Source: Streptococcus dysgalactiae subsp. dysgalactiae (GTDB taxonomy: Bacteria > Bacillota > Bacilli > Lactobacillales > Streptococcaceae). Taken from it: a stretch of 64,000 nt of DNA. Shown here piece after piece: positions 57,222-64,000 of the stretch. A model generated the notes under the pieces. That model ran no database searches and was not told where the DNA came from. It worked only from the letters and a program-made list of their open reading frames with translations. The stretch's first letter is position 1. The number at the start of each line of letters is the position of its first letter. The stretch is taken from contig NZ_UHFH01000003.1 of NCBI RefSeq assembly GCF_900459225.1, forward strand, positions 1,394,501-1,458,500, in the 5' to 3' direction. Made by a program: the position numbers and the translations under genes.

Positions 57222-57405
57222 ATGCTTCACTGTCTTCCACAGGCACCAATTCTTTGATTGGTAACTTCAAGACATCTGATAAAATTAAAGGAACCACTTC
57301 AAGTGTTACTTCGGAGTATTGAAGACCAAACCACCGCATTGGACTGGCAGTGACATGTTTGATGCTCGCCTTAGTCTGCATAATAAAGCGTTCAAAATTA
57401 GTGAG
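57220..57405 (-). pseudogene. lost C-terminal end of kup
   Basis: In-frame continuation after the kup TAA, 61 sense codons, encoding [17 protein letters not shown] and [18 protein letters not shown], and ending in TAA beside the terminator. Consistent with the usual length of streptococcal Kup (about 666 aa). Confidence 0.75.
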
Positions 57406-59220
57406 TTAACGTGCATTGGAGACCCGCTCTTCTATTAAAACAAAGCGAAAATCACCAACATCACGGCCAGGTGTGATAGTATATTCTTGTTCTTGTTTTG
57501 GCAAACGACCACTTTCCATCAAGTCATGAACAATCGTACGCAAATAGCGTGGCACAGCCTGTGGCATTCTAAAACCGAGATAAAGTTCGACTCGAACCAT
57601 ATAATCCGTTCCCATCATATCAACCTTGTACTTGGCTGTATAAGGTTCATCAGTTACCTGAACATTCACAAACCAATAAACTTGAGCGCGCTTGGGCCGC
57701 TTATCTAAAATGGAATACAAAATAGAACGGTCAATCATGTAATCCTGCATGCGATTTGAGAGATAAACCACATTGGTTTGGTAAAGGTCAAAACGAACGT
57801 CATCACGAAGTTGTTTAATCTGCTCCTTGTAATCATTCAAATTGAGAGATTTCACATACTTGAAAACAATGCGTGTGCCCGCATGCCAGATAAACATGAC
57901 AAAGACAATTGCTAGCGCTAAAATAACCACTACATAGCCACCGTGCATGAATTTGACAGCGGAGGCCCAGAAGAAAATGAACTCTACAAGGGCAAAGAAA
58001 GCCATCACTAAATGAGCTAGGATAGGTTTTACGCCTTTTTTAATCAAATAGTAATTCAATAATATAGTGGTCATTAACATGGTAATGGTAATGGCCAGGC
58101 CATAGGCCGCTTCCATATGAGCAGAGGTTCTAAAATACAAAACCGTACAGGACGTGACTGCAAAGAGAATCCAGTTAATCACCGGAATATACAATTGCCC
58201 CAAATTAGCACCAGGATAAGTCATTCGAAATAGAGGGAATATTTTCAAGCGCATGGCTTCTGAAACCAAGGTAAAAGAACCTGAAATTAAGGCTTGTGAA
58301 GCAATAATGGCTGCTAAGGTGGCAAGGATAACCACATAAACCGTTAGTTGGGAAGATACACTAGCAAAGAAAGGATTAAGCTCAATGCCTGAATCTTTAT
58401 GGGATAGAATCCATGCTGCCTGACCACAATAGGATAAGACAATGCATAGCTTGACAAAAGGCCAACTCACATAAATATTACCTCGGCCGACATGTCCTAA
58501 ATCAGAGTAGAGAGCTTCAGCTCCTGTTGTCGCAAGGAAAATAGACCCCAAGATAAAAATCCCTCGATGATTTTCTGGACTAAAAAGCAAATGCAGGGCA
58601 TAGTAAGGATTGATAGCCGTGAAAATTTCTAAGTGCCCTAATGTGTTCAGTGAACCACTAATTCCCAAAAAACTAAACCAAAGGAGCATCACAGATCCAA
58701 ATATTTTCCCGATAAACCCTGTCCCAAATCGTTGAATGCCAAATAGAATCATCAAAATAATCAGGGTTGTGATAATCACATTGGTTTGATTTTGATAAAT
58801 CTGACTGAGACCAGGAACAGCTTTCAATCCTTCAATGGCTGAGGTCACCGTTACCGCAGGCGTAAGAGCCCCATCAGACAAAAGCGTTGCACCTCCAATC
58901 ATAGCCGGAATAATGAGCCATGGTGACATTTTGCGAACCAAGGTGAATAAAGAAAAAATCCCACCCTCATGATGGTTATCCGCTTTTAGAGCAATCAAAA
59001 CATATTTGATTGTTGTGATTAACGTTAAGGTCCAGATAATCAAGGACACGGCCCCTAGAATAAAGGGTTCAGAAACCTGAGCGATACCTCCTTGATTTTC
59101 CACCAAAGATTGCATCGTGTAGAGAGGACTTGTTCCAATATCTCCATAAACAATACCTAGAGCAATAATAAAACCTGCTTTTGATGCTTTATCAAAGGCA
59201 GTATGATGGGCATTAGATAT
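57406..59220 (-). CDS. kup: Kup/Trk-type potassium uptake protein, truncated and with atypical start
   Basis: 12 hydrophobic segments with KUP signatures [17 protein letters not shown] and [13 protein letters not shown], then a cytosolic C-terminus. Two defects. (1) TAA at 57406-57408 cuts the frame; it is open and protein-like for another 61 codons ([19 protein letters not shown] to VEDSEA) up to TAA 57220-57222, next to the terminator. (2) AGGAGG (59230-59235) points to ATA 59218-59220; no ATG, GTG or TTG is in frame there. An ATG at 59271 lies inside the -10 TATAAT (59270-59275) and would not be transcribed. The product may be absent or weakly made. Confidence 0.8.
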   Translation of the reverse strand: MSNAHHTAFDKASKAGFIIALGIVYGDIGTSPLYTMQSLVENQGGIAQVSEPFILGAVSLIIWTLTLITTIKYVLIALKADNHHEGGIFSLFTLVRKMSPWLIIPAMIGGATLLSDGALTPAVTVTSAIEGLKAVPGLSQIYQNQTNVIITTLIILMILFGIQRFGTGFIGKIFGSVMLLWFSFLGISGSLNTLGHLEIFTAINPYYALHLLFSPENHRGIFILGSIFLATTGAEALYSDLGHVGRGNIYVSWPFVKLCIVLSYCGQAAWILSHKDSGIELNPFFASVSSQLTVYVVILATLAAIIASQALISGSFTLVSEAMRLKIFPLFRMTYPGANLGQLYIPVINWILFAVTSCTVLYFRTSAHMEAAYGLAITITMLMTTILLNYYLIKKGVKPILAHLVMAFFALVEFIFFWASAVKFMHGGYVVVILALAIVFVMFIWHAGTRIVFKYVKSLNLNDYKEQIKQLRDDVRFDLYQTNVVYLSNRMQDYMIDRSILYSILDKRPKRAQVYWFVNVQVTDEPYTAKYKVDMMGTDYMVRVELYLGFRMPQAVPRYLRTIVHDLMESGRLPKQEQEYTITPGRDVGDFRFVLIEERVSNAR

Positions 59221-59312
59221 CCCAATTTTCCTCCTAATAGTTAAAAAGTGCCATAAAATGACTGAAACCATTATAACAGATTCGAACGTAAAAGCAACTT
59301 TTTCAGAAAATT

Positions 59313-59342
59313 AAAGAGAGTCGATTCCCATCGACTCTCTTT
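59313..59342 (-). terminator. cshA terminator
   Basis: 13-bp stem AAAGAGAGTCGAT / ATCGACTCTCTTT, 4-nt loop; short U-run on the minus strand. Confidence 0.78.
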
Positions 59343-59346
59343 AATC

Positions 59347-60966
59347 CTATTCACCTTTGTGACGAATCACAAATCCAGTGTTTTTAGGGCTTGATTTCTT
59401 TTCTTTATTGAAAAAATCTTTAGCATTACGTTTTGGTTTACGTTTGAAATCACGATTGCCACTGCCATCATGACCGTCACGTTTATCACGTTTTTGACGA
59501 CGACGATCACCATCACGCTCATCTCTGTTACGGTCGCCACGATAGCCACTACGGCGATCTCCGCGGTTACGGTTGTCACGTCCACGACCACCTTTGCCAT
59601 TTTTATTGCCATGGCCACCACCCACATACTTGAATGGTAATGGTTTTTCACGCGCAATTTCCACTTCTGGTAAGCTATCCGGATCTTGAACCGTTAAGCT
59701 CAAAATATACAATGCCAACTCTTCTGGAGTGAATTCAGCTGCTAATTGGATAGCATCTCCTTTGAATTTATCAAAGTTAGAACGGATAACATCATCAGCA
59801 AAATCACGTTCAATTTTTTTAAGGGCTACTTTTTTCTTGGCTTGGAAAGCCTCTTCTGCAGTTGCTGGGCAGAGAGGTTTCATCTGTTTTTTCGTTAAGT
59901 TCTCAATCATTGAGAGGTAGCCCATCTCATTTGGTGAGACAAAAGTGATTGACTCACCTGATTTACCCGCACGACCAGTACGGCCAATACGGTGAACATA
60001 ACTTTCTGGATCTTGGGTAATATCGTAGTTATAAACGTGGGTAACTCCTGAAATATCAAGACCACGTGCTGCCACATCAGTGGCTACAAGAATATCAATT
60101 TGATCGTTTTTGAAATCACGAATAACGCGTAAGCGTTTATTTTGGTCTAGATCACCATGGATTCCTTCGGCACGGAAACCACGTAATTTTAGACCACGTG
60201 TAATCTCATCAACACGACGTTTAGTCCGACCAAACACAATAGATAGTTCAGGTTGGTTAACATCCATTAAACGTGTCATGGTATCAAATTTTTCTTGTTC
60301 CTTCACACGGACATAGTATTGATCAACATTCACGTTGGTTAATTCTTTGTTCTTAATTTGAACATGTTCAGGGTCTTTCATGAATTTTACCCCGATTTGT
60401 TTAATAGGAGCTGGCATCGTTGCGGAGAAGAGCAAGGTTTGACGGTCTGCTGGGACACGACTAATAATAGCTTCAATGTCTTCCAAGAATCCCATGTTAA
60501 GCATCTCATCTGCTTCATCAAGGATTAAGGTTTCCACATGATCTAAAATAAGAGCCTTACGCTTAATCAAATCTAACAAGCGGCCTGGTGTTCCCACGAC
60601 AATGTGGGCACCTGATTTTAGGGCTTTGATTTGTTTTTCAATACTTGATCCACCGTAAACAGAGCGAACCTTAACCCCTTTTTCACGTCCAAAACGGAAC
60701 AATTCTTCCTGACTTTGTACAGCCAATTCACGCGTTGGTGCAATGACCAATGCTTGGATGATATTTTCGTTAGTACGAATCTTATTCAAGGTTGGTAGAC
60801 CAAACGCTGCTGTTTTACCAGTTCCTGTTTGTGCCTGACCAATAACATCCTTTCCTTCTAGTGCGAGAGGAATCGTCATTTCCTGGATAGGAGATGCTTT
60901 CTCAAAACCAGCGGTAACGACAGCTGATTGGATGTCTTCTGATAAGTTAAATTCTGTAAATTTCAA
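59347..60966 (-). CDS. cshA: DEAD-box RNA helicase CshA-type
   Basis: 539 aa. Full motif set: Q motif SPIQEMTIP, Walker A AQTGTGKT, PTRELA, DEAD in ILDEADEML, SAT in LFSATMP, ARGLD and HRIGRTGRAG. C-terminal domain ends in an Arg/Gly/Asp-rich RNA-binding tail (RGRDNRNRGDRRSGYRGD). Ribosome assembly and RNA decay. Start is TTG 60964-60966 with a weak RBS, 19 nt behind a terminator-like hairpin, suggesting post-transcriptional control. Confidence 0.93.
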   Translation of the reverse strand: MKFTEFNLSEDIQSAVVTAGFEKASPIQEMTIPLALEGKDVIGQAQTGTGKTAAFGLPTLNKIRTNENIIQALVIAPTRELAVQSQEELFRFGREKGVKVRSVYGGSSIEKQIKALKSGAHIVVGTPGRLLDLIKRKALILDHVETLILDEADEMLNMGFLEDIEAIISRVPADRQTLLFSATMPAPIKQIGVKFMKDPEHVQIKNKELTNVNVDQYYVRVKEQEKFDTMTRLMDVNQPELSIVFGRTKRRVDEITRGLKLRGFRAEGIHGDLDQNKRLRVIRDFKNDQIDILVATDVAARGLDISGVTHVYNYDITQDPESYVHRIGRTGRAGKSGESITFVSPNEMGYLSMIENLTKKQMKPLCPATAEEAFQAKKKVALKKIERDFADDVIRSNFDKFKGDAIQLAAEFTPEELALYILSLTVQDPDSLPEVEIAREKPLPFKYVGGGHGNKNGKGGRGRDNRNRGDRRSGYRGDRNRDERDGDRRRQKRDKRDGHDGSGNRDFKRKPKRNAKDFFNKEKKSSPKNTGFVIRHKGE

Positions 60967-60984
60967 TTGTTTCTCTTTTCTAAA

Positions 60985-61005
60985 AAGGCAGTGCGAAGCT
61001 GCCTT
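60985..61005 (-). promoter_or_regulatory. hairpin in the cshA leader
   Basis: AAGGCAG / CTGCCTT stem, 7-nt loop, followed by TTT-A on the minus strand just before the TTG start. Looks like an attenuator or stability element. The remaining 61006-61194 is AT-rich with no ORF and would hold the promoter. Confidence 0.5.
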
Positions 61006-61194
61006 ATAAACCTTTTAATTTCGTCGTTTGATTAACAACTTAACTAGTGTAACACAATTAGAATCAAAAAGATAGGAAATAAGGTTAATCTCATTAATAA
61101 CACGTTTTCATAAATAAACGATTCTTGTAACACTCCTCCAAAACAACTAAGAAAGCTCCTTTTCTAAGATAAAGAAGCTTCTCAATGTTGATTT

Positions 61195-62026
61195 TTAAAA
61201 GGCAACCTCTGCTTCACTTGGAAGTTCATTGGTGATGTAATCTCCAATTTCATCACTAGTTAACACCTCTTCGAGCACTTTAATTTTAGCACTGTTTTTA
61301 TTATCCTGACGAGCTACTAGGACACCTGCAAAGTGAACGTCTGGTTTTTTCTCATAAAGCAAGCGGTCTTTTTGAGGGGTCAAGTTAATTTTAGCGACGT
61401 AAGCTGGAAAGTTAAAGACAAGGTCATACTCAAAGTAAGCCTGGTTAAGGTTAAGAAGTGCCACCGGCTCAATAGCTAACTGTTTAGGATTGTCGGTAAT
61501 ATCTTCAATAGCTTTTGTTGGTTTGTCTGTTTTCTTAAGTTTAATCAGATTTTTTTCTTGTAACAATAGCAAAGCTCTAGTCATATTTGAAGGATCTGAA
61601 GGGATGGCTACCCGTGAACCATCTTTTAAGTCATCAATGCTTTTTAAGCCTTTACCATAAAAACCGGCCAGTGAATGGTAGATAGGCGTTATCGAAACGA
61701 GATGCCCTTTGTTTTCTTTGTTAAAAATGTCCATGAAAAATTCATGTTGTAAAAGATTAGCATCATGTTCTTTATTTTCTAAGGCAATATTTGCTTGAAT
61801 ATAATCAGAAACCGTCTCAATTTTTAAGGTGTATCCTTTTTCTTTAACGTTATCTTCAACCAACTCTAAAAAGGTGGATGATGGTTTAGTATAAGTTGCC
61901 ACCGTGATCACACGATCTTCTTTAGCCTTAGTCGTATCTTTAGACTGACTTGATTCTTTTTTAGCGCAAGCCAGTAAAAAAAACGGATGCCATAACAAGA
62001 CATATTAGGGAAAGTACTTTTTTCAT
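61195..62026 (-). pseudogene. metQ: MetQ/NlpA-family substrate-binding lipoprotein, frameshifted
   Basis: ATG 62024-62026 follows GAGGAG and opens a signal peptide KKVLSLICLVMASVF, but a run of eight A/T pairs (61976-61983) shifts the frame and it ends soon after. With seven, the reading is SVFLLACAKKESS, a proper lipobox (LLAC), continuous with the mature domain (TVATYTKPSSTFLELVEDN to the end). Residues NLLQHEFFMD, AIPSDPSNMTRAL and EKKPDVHFAGVLV fit the NlpA methionine-binding family. An ORF starting within the signal peptide at 61998 lacks a usable N-region. Confidence 0.85.
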
Positions 62027-62049
62027 AACTCCTCTTTTCATTTGTTTTT

Positions 62050-62712
62050 CTATTTCTTTGCATAGCGATTGGCTAAAAAATAGCCTAAACTTTGCAAGAT
62101 AAACACGTACATAATAAATAAGAAAACAATCAGATACATGACCGGATAATCATATTCCTGATAACCAAAGCGATAGGCATATTCACCTAAGCCTCCCGCG
62201 CCAATAACCCCCATCACCGTTGAATAGCCTAGAACACTAATCGCCGTTGCTGTAAAGGACAAAATCAAATCCATCTTAATGGATGGGATCAAAAAATAAC
62301 GTATCAACTGTCCCTTACTGGCACCCAAACTCAAAGCTCTATCGATGACTACCTGAGGAACATTCAACAAAGCCTGCTCAACGTAACGCGCATACAAACT
62401 CACTGAGACAAGCGTTAGCGGCAAAATAGCTGCTATCGTTCCAAATGATGTTCCAAAAATTAATCGATTAAGGGGAATCAAGATAAAAATAAAGATTAAA
62501 AAAGGCACACTACGCAAGGTTCCAAGGAACAAGTTTAAACATTGATAGGCCAAAGGATGCCTGATTAGGTAAGATTTTTTCAACGAAAAGAGTAAAATAC
62601 CTGTGGGAAAAGCAATCATAAAACACAAAGCCAAGGTAAGCCCTAGCATTAGATTGGTCTCCCAAAATGAATTCAGAATGGCTTCACCATGTTTTGCTAA
62701 AATATCAGTCAT
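62050..62712 (-). CDS. metI: MetI-type ABC transporter permease
   Basis: 220 aa with five to six hydrophobic segments. Permease EAA loop EQALLNVPQVVIDRALSLGASKGQLIRYFLIPS is typical of MetI. Intact, although its partner genes metN and metQ are both broken. Overlaps metN by 8 bp. D/L-methionine import by family. Confidence 0.88.
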   Translation of the reverse strand: MTDILAKHGEAILNSFWETNLMLGLTLALCFMIAFPTGILLFSLKKSYLIRHPLAYQCLNLFLGTLRSVPFLIFIFILIPLNRLIFGTSFGTIAAILPLTLVSVSLYARYVEQALLNVPQVVIDRALSLGASKGQLIRYFLIPSIKMDLILSFTATAISVLGYSTVMGVIGAGGLGEYAYRFGYQEYDYPVMYLIVFLFIMYVFILQSLGYFLANRYAKK

Positions 62713-63438
62713 GTAATAAGAACTCCTTTACCTGGCTCACATAATCTGTCTCCAGTTGATGGGATGCTGTTTTGACAGGAACTACTGTTTCTGCAATCGT
62801 CTGGTAATCTAGAATCATCACGCGATCACCATATTGTTTTAAAACAGAGAGATGATGGGCAATCATTAAAACGGAAATGCCATACTGGTCACGCAAGCTA
62901 GCCAATAAATCAAAAATCTCTCTTTCACTATTGGTATCCAAGGCAGAACTAATTTCATCACATAAAATCAACCTTGGTTTTTGCAAGATAGCCATAGCGA
63001 TTGCTACTTTTTGTTGCTGACCACCACTTAAACTGCGACACTTGACTTCCTTAACCCTCGCTAGTCCAAAAAAGTCTAAAATATCATCAATAGCTTCATG
63101 ATCAACTTTTTGATGATTCAGCTTATAAACTAGGGATAAATGATAGAAAACCGTTTCTCCAGGTAAAAGGTTATGGTGCTGAAAAATATAGGCAATATCT
63201 TTACGCATTTGCCGCAATTGGCTGGCCAATAATTCCTTTAATTCTTGTCCTTGATAATAAATATGACCCTGATCATAGGACATTAAACCATTTATCATTT
63301 TTAAAATGTACTCTTCTCAGTCCCGTTGGAACCAATAAGCCCTACTATCTCGCCTTCTTCAATGTTAAACGAAATGTGCTCTAACTTAAACTGAGCTTTT
63401 GGAAATATTTTACCAACTTCTTTTAATGCTATTATCAT
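62705..63438 (-). pseudogene. metN: MetN-type ABC ATPase, frameshifted with altered Walker A
   Basis: ATG 63436-63438 behind GAGGAGC opens IIALKEVGKIFPKAQF and reaches Walker A as GSNGTEKST, with Glu (63316-63318) in the invariant Gly position of GxxGxGKS. Two codons later TAA appears; one missing base near 63300 restores the rest (KMINGLMSYDQGHIYYQ, LSGGQQQKVAIAMAIL signature, Walker B LILCDEISSALD, H-loop IAHHLSV). So the P-loop is separated from the signature half and the ATPase should be dead. Confidence 0.87.
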
Positions 63439-63584
63439 TATTTAATGCTCCTCGAAAACTTATCCTATCAAAAAAAATGTAGCGTTTTCAAAAAATTTGT
63501 CTAGAAATCAAAGTCACTCATCCGGATTTCCATATCCTCCTACGCGTTTTAAATCTATTCCTCTTTTGGTCACTTTTTTAGGCA

Positions 63585-63629
63585 ACAAAAAACATGACCT
63601 TGCTCTTCTGAGACCAGTGGTCATGTTTT
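63585..63629 (-). terminator. terminator of the PH-domain gene
   Basis: AAACATGACC / GGTCATGTTT outer stem with about 18-nt loop and U6 on the minus strand. Confidence 0.8.
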
Positions 63630-63646
63630 ATCTTAATAATGAGATG

Positions 63647-64000
63647 TTATTCTCCTAAAACAGCTGCTGCTAAAGCCTGTTGAATCGCAATAACACTTTG
63701 ATCGCTCTTAAACTTTAAGGTTTCAGCAGGTTCCATAGCAGAGGAAACCCATATTTTTAATTCAGCATCCAAATCAAAATGCCCTGATGTTTCGACTGTA
63801 AAACGAGAAATAGAGCGATAAGGAATAGACTTGTAAGATACTTTCTTGCCTGTCACTCCTTGTTTATCGACTAGAATTAAGCGTTTTTTAGTAAAAACAA
63901 TTAAATCCCTAACCAATGAAAAAGCTAGTTCTACTTGCTCTCCAGTGACTAAAACATCTACTAGTTGAGCTTGAATTTTTTGATTGTCTTGCTGTGACGC
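63647..64000 (-). CDS. bacterial PH-domain protein (YvbH-like), partial
   Basis: The frame enters at the right edge and ends at 63647; 117 codons visible, N-terminus outside. VLVTGEQVELAFSLVRDLIVFTKKRLILVDKQGVTGKKVSYKSIPYRSISRFTVETSG is the bacterial PH (bPH_1) strand pattern, followed by a C-terminal helix (SVIAIQQALAAAVL). Function unknown. Monocistronic, with 208 bp to metN. Confidence 0.82.
   Translation of the reverse strand, partial: ASQQDNQKIQAQLVDVLVTGEQVELAFSLVRDLIVFTKKRLILVDKQGVTGKKVSYKSIPYRSISRFTVETSGHFDLDAELKIWVSSAMEPAETLKFKSDQSVIAIQQALAAAVLGE

Noticed and set aside
43428..57408. Amber/ochre suppression or stop-codon recoding as an explanation of in-frame stops
   Set aside because: TAG and TAA end several intact genes here (for example TAG of the GNAT gene), and both frameshifts need a different cause; simple mutation is enough.
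59367..59657. Low-complexity repeats at the end of cshA
   Set aside because: They encode the usual Arg/Gly-rich tail of this helicase; not a DNA-level repeat system.
1..64000. CRISPR arrays, prophage, tRNA or rRNA genes
   Set aside because: No regularly spaced repeats, phage genes or tRNA-like cloverleaf sequences were seen by reading both strands; no search program was run.

Overview
The window is low-GC Firmicute chromosome whose gene content and order are those of the pyogenic streptococci: Slr leucine-rich/histidine-triad lipoprotein, PrsA, gapN, ptsHI, nrdHEF, CoiA/ComEA/ComEC with ComX-type CIN boxes. An intact beta-glucuronidase operon argues against typical Streptococcus pyogenes and for a relative such as S. 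dysgalactiae. The species call is inference from gene content, not from a database search.

Layout. 1-6 kb: a glucuronide utilisation locus (kdgA cut by the left edge, GntR regulator, uidA, kdgK, GPH sugar transporter). Two of its promoters carry the same 11-bp palindrome between -35 and -10 and a CcpA cre site just downstream. 6-9 kb: murA paralogue and metK, the latter behind a long structured leader that I read as an SMK (SAM-III) riboswitch with large insertions. 9-12.6 kb: slr behind two AdcR operators, divergent from birA. 12.6-21.4 kb: housekeeping and small membrane genes (DUF3272, dnaX, free-Met-sulfoxide reductase, PrsW-like, DUF1294, udk, DEAD-box helicase, polysaccharide deacetylase, gapN). 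21.6-27.5 kb: ptsHI, divergent from nrdHEF with NrdR boxes. 27.5-30.9 kb: ClC channel, then a small-membrane-protein/XRE/DUF3169/CPBP operon with 21-bp phased repeats upstream. 30.9-37 kb: alaS with T-box leader, prsA, O-methyltransferase, OFA-family MFS. 37-42 kb: HAD hydrolase, GNAT, FMN reductase, pepF, coiA. 42.3-43.6 kb: an IS3-family element with 4-bp target duplication. 43.6-51.9 kb: MFS, rsuA, nagB behind NagR sites, queA, a DUF3114-like gene, a broken serine hydrolase, sodA, holA. 52-57 kb: comEC/comEA, a possible tiny CPPC-peptide gene, acyltransferase, trmN6-like, GIY-YIG. 57-64 kb: kup (truncated), cshA, a decayed MetNIQ-type ABC transporter, and a PH-domain gene cut by the right edge.

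Three patterns stand out. First, at least seven genes have a good -10 element exactly 6-7 nt before the start codon, implying leaderless mRNAs. Second, the right third of the window holds many fresh gene lesions (IS orfA, serine hydrolase, kup, metQ, metN), and most are explicable as G:C to A:T transitions. Third, promoter/operator architecture can be read directly for many regulons: glucuronate, SAM, zinc, NrdR, NagR, T-box and competence. No tRNA, rRNA or CRISPR array was seen.
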